A model generated the notes under the pieces. The model had not been told where the DNA came from and did no database searches. It saw only the letters and a list, made by a program, of their open reading frames with translations. Made by a program: the position numbers and the translations under genes. From positions 372,429 to 436,428 of the forward strand of contig NZ_PQBZ01000034.1 of assembly GCF_002964665.1 (NCBI RefSeq): 64,000 nt of DNA. Direction: 5' to 3'. Below are positions 18,988 through 28,787 of this stretch, one piece after another. Position 1 is the first letter of the stretch; the number at the start of each line of letters is the position of its first letter. This stretch comes from Pseudoalteromonas sp. T1lg23B (GTDB lineage: Bacteria > Pseudomonadota > Gammaproteobacteria > Enterobacterales > Alteromonadaceae).

Positions 18988-21434
18988 ATGATTAAGCAGT
19001 CCCTAATAAGTAGTGCCATTGTTTCCGCTTTGTTTTCAACCTATGCACTTGCAGGCGATGTAAAAGGTAAAGTCGTAGACCATAACAACCAGCCAGTAAG
19101 CGGTGCTAAAATTCATTTACACGGTAAAACTCAATCTGTAACCAGCGATAAAAATGGACAATTCACCATTGCTGTGGATTCAGATTCTCAACTACACGTT
19201 ACCAAAAATAACTATATTGACGAACGTATCAACATTGTTTCAGATAACCGTTTTGTTACCGTACAACTTAAACCTAGCTCAGTAGAAAGTATTGTTGTAT
19301 TTGCCTCAGCCTTGCACAAAAATAATGTCGAAATGGCCTCTCCAGTCTCTGTGCTTGGTGGGGATGAATTAAAGAACGCAGCCAAACCAACACTGGGCGA
19401 AACCTTAAAAGGCATTCCTGGTATCAATGCTAGTTATTTTGGGCCGGTTTCTTCAAGCCCTATCATTCGAGGCCTGGATGGCCCACGCGTGAAGATTACG
19501 CAAAATGGCTTAGATAGTAGCGATGCATCTCGCGTCGGCCCAGATCACGCCAATACTAACGACAGTTTATCAGCTCAACAGATAGAAGTTTTACGTGGTC
19601 CTGCCACATTGCTTTACGGCTCGGGCGCAATTGGCGGTGTAGTCAACGTTGTAGACAATCGCATCCCAAGTGATGTGATTGAATCATTAACTGGCGCTGC
19701 GGAATATTCACACGATAGTGTTTCCAATACCAATACCTATTCAGCGCTGCTAGAAACAGGTTCTAACGGCTTTAATTTTCATTTTGATGGCGTTAACCGT
19801 AAAGGTGGAGACTACGAAACACCGACCTTTGAACTCCCTTCAGATGAACACGACGAACATGGCGAAGAGTCACCAAGCGAGCACGAAGAGCATACAAAGT
19901 TTGCAAACCATGTGGATAATACCTTCATTGACTCTCAACAAATGAATTTTGGTACTAGCTACGTGAATGAGCATGTTACCGTTGGTTTATCATTTGGGCG
20001 CATAGACACTGACTATGGTGTGCCAGGCCACAGTCACGCACACCATGATGAGCACGACGAGCATGGTGATGAACATGATGCTCATGATGACGTTCATAAC
20101 CAAGAACCCCATGAAGAACTTGAGCAAGAGAATGTCTTTGCTCGCGTCAAGCAAGATAGATGGCAAGCCCTATTCAACTACGCGTTACATAACCAATGGA
20201 TTGAATCTGTTAGTCTGCGAGCAGGATACACAGACTATACCCATAGCGAAATTGAAGGTGATGCTGTTGGCACAACTTTTAGCAATCAATCTACAGAGCT
20301 GAGAACAAACATAGAGCATAAGTTTGGTCAATGGCATGGTATTATCGGTTATCACTACAGTGATAGTGACTACGCAGCTCAGGGCGAAGAGGCATTCACG
20401 CCATCGACGACGACAAAATCACATGCAATTTATCTGCTCGAAGAACGATCTTTTGGTGATTTTACGCTAGAGCTCGGCGCTCGAATTGAGGACTACCAAC
20501 TCAGCAGTCATATTAGTGCAACGAGTCATGACAACCACGGTGACCACGACGAGGACCTTCATGAAGATGAACATGATTTTGAAAGCATTGATTACCAGCT
20601 TGATCTAACCAACATTAGTGCATCAGTAGGTGGCGTCTATCAACTCGAAGACGGACACAACATTGCCATGAATATTTCACTTCAGAGCGTGCGCCATTAA
20701 CCGCAGAGCTTCTAGCAAATGGTGTACATATTGCGACAGGCACCTATGAACTTGGCCTTGGTTACCATTTTGAAGATGGAGAAGTTCACTTTGAGCCAGA
20801 AGATATCAAACAAGAAACCGCGACCAATGTTGACTTAAGTCTGCGTCGTTTTATCGGTGATTTTGGCTATACCATAAATCTATTTTACAACGACATAGAT
20901 AACTATTACTACCAACAGAGTACAGGGCTGATGTTTAGCGATGAACACGGTCTTGAAATGGCTGAACACGAGCATGAAGGTGCTTTGCCAGTGTTCCAGT
21001 TCAATAGCCAAGACGCACGGCTATACGGCATAGAAATTGACGCTCATTATAAGATTGATGACAAAAATCGCGTCAAAGTATTTGCTGATAAGCTCAATGC
21101 TGAGCTTAAAAATGGTGGTGCGCTACCTCGTATACCAAGTGACAAGTTAGGGGTTAAGTACGAGTTCGCATATGAAGGGTTCAAAACCAACATGACCGTG
21201 ACTCGTTATACCAAACAAGATGACATCACAGCGTATGAAACATCTACGGCTGGCTACACCATTGTTGATGCAAGTATGCAGTATGACTTCAGCCACCAAG
21301 GCATCGACTTTGTTGGCTATCTAAATCTGGATAACCTGACCGATGAACTTGGCTTTGTACACAGCTCGTTTATAAAAGATCAGGCTCCTCTGCCTGGCCG
21401 AAACATCAAATTAGGTATTCGCGCTTACTTCTAA
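18988..21434 (+). pseudogene. znuD: ZnuD-like TonB-dependent zinc receptor, frameshifted
   Basis: This outer-membrane receptor probably imports zinc with TonB energy. It has a signal peptide (cleavage near ALA-GD), a CarboxypepD_reg-like domain (about 23-95), a plug (about 100-230) and a beta-barrel. Three His/Asp/Glu-rich loops (HDEHDEHGDEHDAHDD-like) are typical of ZnuD zinc capture. The first frame stops at 20698-20700. The second continues from about 20683 with SERAPLTAELLANG, a conserved barrel motif, to RAYF at 21434. Adding one T at 20681-20682 (CTTTCAGAG) restores one frame of about 815 codons. Two Zur operators precede it. Confidence 0.85.
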
Positions 21435-21440
21435 CGCTCC

Positions 21441-21490
21441 ATGCAATGTTGACTGTCACGTTGTATGTGTCAGTTAACATTGCATTTTTT
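21441..21490 (+). terminator. Rho-independent terminator after the ZnuD-like gene
   Basis: Fifteen-base arms (ATGCAATGTTGACTG and its complement with one G-T pair) are followed by a six-base T-run directly after the receptor stop. It separates the receptor from the next gene. Confidence 0.85.
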
Positions 21491-21574
21491 ATTTGCTTGT
21501 AATTATCTGTAATAGCAATTGTAACAAAATATAACTATTATTTTACAATCCACAGTTGCAAGGAAAACATAATA

Positions 21575-23402
21575 ATGAGCAAGTTGCATTTCGCTGCGGC
21601 ATTGAGTGTCGCTGGCCTTCTAACCGTCGTAGGCTGTACAGCCAATCGTCACACTGCGCCACCCGATCCCATCGCCGTTACGCCTGAACAAGGCCAAGTT
21701 CCCGACCGTACGTGGTTAGATCAAGGCTGGAGTCAGGAAGTGAGTGAAAATTTCTGGTTTACCAACCAAGGTTCACAGATCATTCCATACTCTTGGTTCG
21801 TTTGGTTAGAGCAAGCGGATAGTACACAGTTATTCCGTCACAGTGAACATATGGAGTCGTTGCGCTATCTACCAAGCAAAGCGAGCCAGAAAAACCCCGG
21901 CGGTCTGCCTATAGGCTTTGCTAAACACGCCAATCAAACCACTGGTGAAAACTGGGTAGGTATGACGTGCGCTGCGTGTCACACCAATCAGATTGATTAT
22001 AAAGGCACTAAAATATTAGTAGACGGTGCCCCAACCCTCGCTAACTTCGTACTATTTTTTGACCGCCTTGTTGCAGCACTAAACAAAACACTCAACGAAG
22101 AGGCAAAATTCGAACGTTTCGCTCGCAATGTACTCGGGTCAAATTACAACACTTCAAGTAAAAATGACTTGAAGCAACGCTTACAAGATATCGCACTGCA
22201 AACTGCACAACGTCAAGTGGTTAATTCATTACCCGATAACTACCCTAAAGACTTCACCAGTTATGCACGCCTTGATGCGTTTGGCAATATTCAAAACGCA
22301 GGCACGGCATTTGCCCTCAATGATTTGACCAATAAAAACGCCCCCACCGGACCCGTTTCTTATCCGTTTCTCTGGGGAACCCATCAGTCTGACGTGGTTC
22401 AGTGGAACGCTTCTGCCCCTAATACTCCAATTGTCGGCCCACTGGTGAGAAATATAGGTGAGGTAGTTGGGGTATTTGGAGAACTAGAAATCAAAGAAGC
22501 ACCGTTTTGGCAACGTGTATTTGGTAAACATGCGCGCTACAGCTCAACCGTTGATATGATTGGCCTAGGAAATCTTGAATCATGGGTTAAAACACTCAAA
22601 TCACCACAATGGCCTCTTGAGTACTTCCCTGCAATCGATACAGAAAAAGCCGCCCAAGGAGCATTACTTTATAAACAAGAGTGTGCTAGTTGCCACCAAG
22701 TAGTGCCTAGAGATCAAGAGCATTTAGATTATGTGGCAAATCAAACCTTGATAAGCGAATTGGGCACAGATCCTGTCACGGCCAACAACGCATCATGCCA
22801 CATGGCAAAAACACTCTTCTTAGAGGGCACTAAAGAGCGCATTCTGATCGGCTCAAAGTTTCAAGCAGTAGACAATGCGAGCGATATCCCAGTCAACCGG
22901 CGTTGTGGGCTTGGTATTGAATGACTTACCTCTTGCTTTAAAGGCGGGTAATATTCCAGAGCGTACCGACGCAAATGGCAATAAAATTAGCGTGGTAAAA
23001 GAATTAGAAAACTTACTGATTCAACACCTGAAAAACCGCGGTGAAACGGCGGATGCTGTGGAAGCAGACTGCGCAGATGGCGTTTTAGACGGAGGGGTTT
23101 ACAAAGGCCGTCCATTGAACGGTATTTGGGCTACCGCTCCTTATTTGCATAATGGCTCCGTACCTAACTTGTATGAACTAATGAAAAAGCCGGAACAGCG
23201 TGTTACTGAGTTCTGGGTCGGTAATCGCGAGTTTGATCCGATTCATGTTGGTTTTGATACAACAACAGGACTGAGCAAGTTCAACGTTAATGGTAGCGAT
23301 GGAAAAATTATGCCTGGAAATTCAAATCGTGGGCATAGCTACGGTACCAACCTAAATGAAGAACAAAAGTGGCAAGTCATTGAATATATGAAAACTCTTT
23401 AA
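21575..23402 (+). pseudogene. Di-haem cytochrome c peroxidase-like lipoprotein, frameshifted
   Basis: A probable periplasmic lipoprotein (lipobox LTVVGC, Cys21) with two c-type haem sites, CAACH at 132-136 and CASCH at 370-374. It resembles the di-haem-cytochrome C peroxidase family (related to RoxA/MauG). The first frame ends at 22922-22924 after 449 codons. The correct continuation (QSTGVVGLVLNDLPLALKAG) lies in the next frame and runs to 23402, with the family motif LNGIWATAPYLHNGSVPNL. Removing one C from CCC at 22889-22891 gives a single frame of about 608 codons. The natural substrate is unknown. Confidence 0.82.
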
Positions 23403-23813
23403 GCACTTCACGGTAGGACACCGCTCTGTGGTGCCTACCGTGTTTTAAGTCCTCTTCTGCTCCCCCAGCAAAAACCATTAAATCATCAGAGTAACCGATT
23501 GAATATACAGCCCATATATTTAGTTAACTGAACTTTTTGCGTGCTAATAAATTTTGTACTAAAAGGCACTCGTGTCGAGTATCACCACTAACTTTTGCAA
23601 TTCTGCGTTAAATATATGATCACAAATATTCCGACAACCTTCCTTTTACAAGGCATTTTCATTCACTGGCAACGGCAAAATTTGCAAAAAAACAGTGAAA
23701 TTGGGTGAGAAAAAAGTGATTTTAAAATTAATTTCGTTATTACTATGGAAAATATGGTTAAACAATGCGTAAAATAAATTTACCCAATTTGGAAAAAACA
23801 GGGATATTTTGCG
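23403..23813. other. Non-coding gap with a terminator
   Basis: Apart from the terminator at 23409-23446 this 411-base stretch shows no credible gene. The 3' half is very AT-rich and probably carries the promoter of the regulator gene that follows. No clear operator palindrome was seen. Confidence 0.6.
23409..23446 (+). terminator. Rho-independent terminator after the peroxidase-like gene
   Basis: Arms CACGGTAGG and CCTACCGTG, extended by CACC and GGTG after a one-base bulge, enclose a seven-base loop and are followed by TTTT. It starts six bases after the stop codon. Confidence 0.88.
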
Positions 23814-24974
23814 ATGCTAGCCAGCAGTAAGACAGTGCAACCTGACACAATAAAGAACAAATACAGTGGCGTTTGGTTGAACGATTTATTCGTATGTTTT
23901 GAGACCCATAAAGTCTATAAGCAGCAACAAGAGATAGCTTTACCCGAACTATCTTTTAATTTGCTTGTAACCTTGATTGAGCATTCTCCTTACCCGCTTT
24001 CAAGTGCACAACTGCTGGCCATGGTGTGGAAAAATGTCATTACGGGTGATGAAAATGTAAAACAACGCATTCGGATCCTCCGTCTATCTTTGGGTCAAAA
24101 CCAGCACAATGAGTACATTAAAAACGTTCGTGGAAAAGGCTACTATATTGATGGGAAACTACGCTTCAAACCTAGAAATAGGAAATTAGTCTGCGATAAA
24201 AACAAAGCATTAGGTGCAATTTCTGTTATGTCCGTCTCCACTGTCGGGATAACACTATGGGCGCTCTCCAATCCTACAAATCTGGTTGCAAAAATTCCCG
24301 AGGTTGCCCTGAATCAAGAAAGCGCCATTCGGTTAACCACGTCACAGCAAGACTTAGCCTTTTGCCTTGATGGCTTTGATGATTATATTGAGCTACCTGA
24401 TGATGATGATTTGGATGTAACTACGGGCGATTTTTCTGTCACCGCTTGGATCAAAACAAACTCATTTGAACAACGAGTAATCGTTGATAAAAGATATGAA
24501 AATCAAATGGATACTGTAAAGGGATATGTAATGTTTGTTGATGATGGTAAGCTCGGCTTCCAACTAGCTGATGGTGTTGGCAGTTGGTACTGTGATCAAT
24601 CTAATGCTGCTTGTACTACTTATATTTCTAACTCTTCTGTTGCTGATGGTTTATGGCATCATGTCGCCGTTTCTGTTGATAGAGATGAAGCAAATGGCCT
24701 GCGTTTTTATATTGACGGACAACCCAGCTGTATCCACGATCCAACCAAGCGCACAGGGTCTTTAGCTAACGATATGCCCTTAAGAATAGGCAGCCGCTCT
24801 TCCTATCTAACTGGGCTTTTTAAAGGTGCAATTGGCGAAGTGGCAATACACCACCGAGCGTTAGAGCAGGATGAGGTTTACATCGATTACAAAAAGGGTA
24901 ATCACAGAAGCTGTTTTAGTAACGCCAATAAAGGCGGTACGCTTTCTGAAGAACGAGGGATTGTAGGTCTTTAA
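23814..24974 (+). CDS. ToxR-like winged-helix membrane regulator with periplasmic LamG domain
   Basis: The 386-residue protein has three parts. Residues 18-115 form an OmpR/ToxR-type winged helix (VKQRIRILRLSLG, then YIKNVRGKGYYI). A single membrane segment lies at about 132-151. A periplasmic concanavalin A-like LamG domain spans about 182-360 (FCLDGFDDYIELP, DFSVTAWIKT, GLWHHVAVSVDRD, LRFYIDGQP). It should work as a one-component sensor that binds a ligand outside and DNA inside. The ligand and targets are unknown; the downstream protease or secreted genes are candidates. It stands alone behind a 367-base upstream spacer. Confidence 0.88.
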   Translation: MLASSKTVQPDTIKNKYSGVWLNDLFVCFETHKVYKQQQEIALPELSFNLLVTLIEHSPYPLSSAQLLAMVWKNVITGDENVKQRIRILRLSLGQNQHNEYIKNVRGKGYYIDGKLRFKPRNRKLVCDKNKALGAISVMSVSTVGITLWALSNPTNLVAKIPEVALNQESAIRLTTSQQDLAFCLDGFDDYIELPDDDDLDVTTGDFSVTAWIKTNSFEQRVIVDKRYENQMDTVKGYVMFVDDGKLGFQLADGVGSWYCDQSNAACTTYISNSSVADGLWHHVAVSVDRDEANGLRFYIDGQPSCIHDPTKRTGSLANDMPLRIGSRSSYLTGLFKGAIGEVAIHHRALEQDEVYIDYKKGNHRSCFSNANKGGTLSEERGIVGL

Positions 24975-25292
24975 TCATATCTCAACATTTTTAATAGTAA
25001 TCAACATCATGCTTGAACTCTTCATATCGATTAATAAGTTCATCGCTGATCGTTTATCTTCAGAAAATTCAACAAGGTATACTGGGTCTGTGAAAGACCC
25101 TCGAGTTTCAAGGGTGCTAAACTACATTACTGAATTGCCGTCTTGTCACATTCGGCGAAAGCAAAAGTAACAGCACTCATTTTTACAACAAGCATACTTC
25201 AATGCTAGGAAGGTCTAATCCATCAGATGTCACTATCAGCTAAGGTAATTTTGAAATTTTAGTCATAACACCACAATAGTCGGTTTTGTACG
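24975..25292. other. Gap with a possible gene fragment
   Basis: A 53-codon open frame (25009-25170, plus strand) encodes SVKDPRVSRVLNYITELPS, which faintly resembles the linker before the HTH of AraC-type regulators. No HTH follows, and there is no ribosome site. I treat it as a possible remnant, not a gene. The remainder shows nothing. Confidence 0.3.
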
Positions 25293-25484
25293 CTACTTAA
25301 TTTTGAAAATACCGAGAGCGAGACAAATCGCTCCTCCGACCATACCAACCCAAGCTTCAACGGGAGTTTCCCCACTCAACGCTCTACCTAGTTGTGATTC
25401 CGCTGAATCATAAATGTTGTAGCCCCAAGCAACCAAAGCAACTCCAGCGATAATGAGGATAATACCAATAAGTTTACTATTCAT
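25293..25484 (-). CDS. DUF3185 family small membrane protein
   Basis: A 63-residue protein with two hydrophobic helices (IGIILIIAGVALVAWGYNI and WVGMVGGAICLALGIF) separated by a polar stretch containing GYNIYDSAESQL, the DUF3185 pattern. It is an inner-membrane protein of unknown function, encoded singly. Confidence 0.8.
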   Translation of the reverse strand: MNSKLIGIILIIAGVALVAWGYNIYDSAESQLGRALSGETPVEAWVGMVGGAICLALGIFKIK

Positions 25485-25699
25485 CGTTTTACAGCCTTTT
25501 TTGCGAAATTGTTAACTACTGAGTAAAGCCGATATTGGCAATTGTGCAAATATCTACCATCGACAAGTAAGCCATTCGTACAAACTCCGCACAAAATATT
25601 TAAAGTATATTGTATACATTATTCACAATGTGCTATACATTAATTCAATAATCTGGCCGGATTAATTACAAAAAAACAATAACCGGAGGAACAACCAAC

Positions 25700-26524
25700 A
25701 TGAAATACACAATAATAATCAGTGCATTACTTGCCGCTTCAGCAACATCCGTTGTAGCAAAAGGAAAACCAACTCCCGATAATATTTTACCTCTACGCCA
25801 CACCTGTAGTGACACATTAAGGTTTCAAGCACAAGATATGACCAATGCTCAATTCAACGACTCATGTGCTATCGTCGGAGCAGAAGAAACCTATTTTCAT
25901 CAGCGATTGGAAACCGCATGGCAGCCAGTAAGCAATGATTTAAATGACGACTTATTGATGGTGATCTTTGATGATTACACCCAATACAACCGTTATGGAT
26001 CTCGCTTTTTTGGCATCAGTACCAATAATGGCGGTATGTATATCGAAGGAAATGCTACAGACCCAAATAACCAGGCCACTTTTTATGCCCACGAAGCTGA
26101 TTGGTTACGCCCTGAATTCGCAATTTGGAACCTAGAGCATGAATACGTGCACTACTTAGACGGTCGCTTCAACCTCAAAGGTAACTTTTCTGATTACCCA
26201 CAAAACACCGTATGGTGGAGTGAAGGGCTAGCAGAATATATCTCTTTGAAACACAACAACTCTGATGCAATTGCCTTGATCAACCGTTCAGGCTCTAACC
26301 TATCGTTAAATACTGTGTTAAACACAACCTACAGTGATAGTACAGATCAGATCTATCGCTGGGGTTATTTAGCCGCGCGCTTCATGATGGAACGTCATAT
26401 GGAGGATGTGCGTGAGCTTCGTAGCAATACCAGAGAAGCTGATTGGTCAGCCTATCAGCAGCAGCTGTCGCAGTGGAGCAGCGCCTATGAAAGTGAGTGG
26501 CAAACCTGGCTGGTGTCTTTATAA
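25700..26524 (+). CDS. Secreted collagenase-like (M9) metalloprotease, catalytic core only
   Basis: A 274-residue protein with a signal peptide (cleavage near VVA-KG) and the zinc site HEYVH at 147-151, followed by the glutamate motif WWSEGLAEY at 172-180, the gluzincin arrangement of peptidase family M9 (microbial collagenases). Known Vibrio and clostridial collagenases are several times longer, with an activator domain and PKD or collagen-binding modules; this one has little beyond the catalytic peptidase part. One Cys pair (Cys36, Cys56) may form a disulphide. GGAGGA precedes the ATG. Specificity is unknown. Confidence 0.83.
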   Translation: MKYTIIISALLAASATSVVAKGKPTPDNILPLRHTCSDTLRFQAQDMTNAQFNDSCAIVGAEETYFHQRLETAWQPVSNDLNDDLLMVIFDDYTQYNRYGSRFFGISTNNGGMYIEGNATDPNNQATFYAHEADWLRPEFAIWNLEHEYVHYLDGRFNLKGNFSDYPQNTVWWSEGLAEYISLKHNNSDAIALINRSGSNLSLNTVLNTTYSDSTDQIYRWGYLAARFMMERHMEDVRELRSNTREADWSAYQQQLSQWSSAYESEWQTWLVSL

Positions 26525-26614
26525 CAGTTAGCCAACTCTAAATGTAAATGGGCCAAGCTATGCAAGGCCCATTGTTCACACATTTGATTCTTTGCTTTTC
26601 AATGGGGATACCAC

Positions 26615-27334
26615 ATGTGCAAACCACTGTTGTTACTTACATTATTATTTGGTTTTAAAGCTGTCGCGCTACCGAAACATAGCGAACTCATTCAACTGTC
26701 TAATTTACTAAACAATAAAGTGACTCAAAGCATTCAAGACTCTCGAGTAAAGCTTGATGATATTCATACACTTTATGCGCCTACTCAAGGCGTTCACATC
26801 GCGTTTGAATTTAAAATTGATGACGATGAAGTACCTGCACCACACATCGCTCATAGCTTCAATCAAAATGACGAGTTTATGGCACTCAAACAGCTGCTGC
26901 GTAGCTTGTCACATCAGCTTTTTAGTCTTGAAAAACGACAAACCATGATTACCGATAAAGCCTCAGCGGATCAAATGACCAAACTTAAACAAGAACTGGC
27001 TCAGGCAAACCAACAAAAAGCTGAGTTAACTGAGCAATATCACGCACTGACCAACAAGCTCGCTCGTCAGCATCAACGGGCTCAATTAATTGTAGCCGTA
27101 GAGCAAATTGCAGCGGATGTTTTATGTAGTGAAACTGAGTCTGATTTGATAGCGTCATTCGACATGCCATTCGACGAGTCAGTGGCGGTGACTCTCAATA
27201 GCTGGCCTGACAGCAAAGATGAGCAACCGCAGAGTTTGGTTTGGGTATTCTCTGCTAAGGCAATTGAACAGTGTCAATCTAGCAGCTTAAGCATTGAACA
27301 GTTCCTACAGCAAAAAGCCCAAGTACAGCTTTAG
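26615..27334 (+). CDS. Secreted coiled-coil protein of unknown function
   Basis: A 239-residue protein with a short signal peptide (cleavage near AVA-LP), an N-terminal globular part, a coiled coil at about 95-158 rich in Gln, Lys and Glu (TKLKQELAQANQQKAEL), and a C-terminal beta-rich part with two Cys. I do not recognise the family. It lies 90 bases after the protease with its own ribosome site (GGGGA), so co-expression is possible. Confidence 0.72.
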   Translation: MCKPLLLLTLLFGFKAVALPKHSELIQLSNLLNNKVTQSIQDSRVKLDDIHTLYAPTQGVHIAFEFKIDDDEVPAPHIAHSFNQNDEFMALKQLLRSLSHQLFSLEKRQTMITDKASADQMTKLKQELAQANQQKAELTEQYHALTNKLARQHQRAQLIVAVEQIAADVLCSETESDLIASFDMPFDESVAVTLNSWPDSKDEQPQSLVWVFSAKAIEQCQSSSLSIEQFLQQKAQVQL

Positions 27335-27371
27335 CATGTTCAAGTACATTTGTATGCTAAGTTGCCGTGAC

Positions 27372-27404
27372 GTAACGAATAGCCATAAGTTGGCTATTCG
27401 TTAC
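27372..27404. terminator. Bidirectional terminator
   Basis: Perfect 14-bp arms GTAACGAATAGCCA and TGGCTATTCGTTAC enclose a five-base loop between two convergent genes. T-runs are weak on both sides, but position and stability fit termination. Confidence 0.7.
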
Positions 27405-27411
27405 CCTTAAT

Positions 27412-28164
27412 CTACTGTGCGTGCTTTATAGATATGGCTCTTAGAAGGCTAGCATATGTAATAAGTTGTCCTACTTCGACCTTAACAAAATCAGGCGTAT
27501 CAATTTTAGTCGGCACAAAGCCTGTAAAGTTTCCACCTTGGTATGCTTCCATACATCTAAGTTCCATAGGCGTCTCGGGACTCTCAAAATAGGGAGAAAA
27601 ACTATATACGCTTTGGCCATCTACCTTAGTTGATTGCTCATTTACGGTGTATAGCCCGCCATCTTTATCATGGGCTACTAATACATTACCAAGCCCTCGT
27701 TGTGCTGAAGCACTTGCTTCGACAACCGGCTGAGTACATTGCTCATCCGTGTAATAAGCTGCTTTTGTACTGATCATACTGCCATTAATATTAAAAATTA
27801 AATCGCCCTTTTTTACCACCGCACGCGTATTAATGCCACCACCAAACGATATAACCTCGCCTAACAAACCATAGTCATCCATATACACTTCAAAGCGATT
27901 GTTCGTTAAGCTTTCTATAGTCTTTGTAAGCGACTGGATTTGTTGTGTTAACGCTTCTACATTTTGCTCTGCGCTATCAGCTTTTTGTGACGCTGCTTCA
28001 ATCTGTTGCGCATTCTCAAGCGTAGCATCGTGGGTTACTTTAAAGTTGTTGTTAAATGCCTCTGCCGTAGCCACGTCACCTGCTTTAAAAGTAATTAACT
28101 CCTGGGCCATACTGCTACAACTCGATAGTAAACACATAGCGCTAATAATTTTATTTAATTTCAT
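27412..28164 (-). CDS. Secreted protein with coiled coil, unknown function
   Basis: A 250-residue exported protein with a signal peptide (LLSSCSSMAQ; the Cys make a lipobox conceivable but not convincing). It has the sequence TFKAGDVATAEAFNNNF, a motif seen near the N-terminus of many exported marine bacterial proteins ahead of a trimeric-type coiled coil, then a coiled coil (about 50-88) and a C-terminal beta domain with two Cys. Its AGGA site overlaps the end of the small lipoprotein gene five bases upstream, so the two form an operon. Confidence 0.72.
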   Translation of the reverse strand: MKLNKIISAMCLLSSCSSMAQELITFKAGDVATAEAFNNNFKVTHDATLENAQQIEAASQKADSAEQNVEALTQQIQSLTKTIESLTNNRFEVYMDDYGLLGEVISFGGGINTRAVVKKGDLIFNINGSMISTKAAYYTDEQCTQPVVEASASAQRGLGNVLVAHDKDGGLYTVNEQSTKVDGQSVYSFSPYFESPETPMELRCMEAYQGGNFTGFVPTKIDTPDFVKVEVGQLITYASLLRAISIKHAQ

Positions 28165-28168
28165 CTTG

Positions 28169-28315
28169 TTATCCTAACTCAGACTCGTTTAGTTTCCCTT
28201 CACCAAAAACCATCGTTGGTTGGCCTTTTGTGTTGTTTGGGGTGGCCGTTGTATTGTTCGAGCCACCACAGCCGGCTAATCCAATACAAAATATGGAAAG
28301 TATAATTTTTCTCAT
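28169..28315 (-). CDS. Small lipoprotein (48 aa)
   Basis: A short gene encoding a signal peptide and lipobox (IGLAGC, Cys16) followed by a Gly/Ser/Asn/Thr-rich linker and a short polar tail ending in ESELG. An AAGGA site precedes the ATG at 28315. Its stop lies five bases before the next start, and that gene's ribosome site is inside its last codons, so the pair are probably co-translated. The function is unknown. Confidence 0.7.
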   Translation of the reverse strand: MRKIILSIFCIGLAGCGGSNNTTATPNNTKGQPTMVFGEGKLNESELG

Positions 28316-28528
28316 CTATGTCCTTTATAAAATATGAGATGATTAAGAACTTTGCCGTTGTAAGCAAAACCCTGTTTTAGGTTAAGTTCACCCAAAACGG
28401 AAACAATATATCAAACCATTTTATTTTAATAAACAATCAGATAGAGAGATGTTACCTTATAGCACGAAGTGAAAACGCTCAGCATTACCTGCAGGGTTTG
28501 CTATATAAGTGTTTTAAATGTTTTATAT

Positions 28529-28684
28529 TTAGAAAAGATTATTAAAACGCTCAGTGCTCTGGAAGGGATAATCTGTAGGTTGTACCATCGCTACGTTGAG
28601 CAGTTCTGCGCTTTCTAGGCTTGCAAAGCGACGATTGTAGCTTTCCAACCGGCGGTTAATATCCCAGCTTAACGTAAGACAAGG
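28529..28684 (-). pseudogene. Remnant of an unidentified gene
   Basis: An open stretch of 51 codons without a plausible start, closed by a TAG upstream and TAA downstream, encodes residues of coding-like composition (SWDINRRLESYNRRFASLES, then QPTDYPFQSTERFNNLF). It reads like the C-terminal tail of a deleted gene. I cannot name the family. Confidence 0.35.
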
Positions 28685-28727
28685 CTAATCTCCCTGATAT
28701 GACGCCTAAGACGCTTACTACCCACTA

Positions 28728-28762
28728 TAAAAAAAGCCGCGGCCATACGGCACAACGGCTTT
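28728..28762 (-). terminator. Rho-independent terminator after etfA
   Basis: On the minus strand, arms AAAGCCG and CGGCTTT with additional pairing in the loop are followed by a seven-base T-run, about 25 bases beyond the etfA stop. Confidence 0.8.
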
Positions 28763-28787
28763 AACAACCAGAATTTTTATTATTCTT

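Larger units (their letters stand above)
28316..28787. other. Gap of about 470 bases with a gene remnant
   Basis: This holds the etfA terminator, a C-terminal gene fragment at 28529-28684 (minus strand), and an AT-rich stretch that probably carries the promoter of the small lipoprotein gene. No other structure is clear. Confidence 0.5.

Noticed and set aside
19839..20100. Repeated CAYGAYGAR-type units in the receptor gene, looking like a tandem repeat or CRISPR-like pattern
   Set aside because: They encode the His/Asp/Glu-rich loops and are not regularly spaced repeats with spacers.
25009..25170. 53-codon frame with weak AraC-linker resemblance
   Set aside because: No start signal and no HTH; too short to call a gene.
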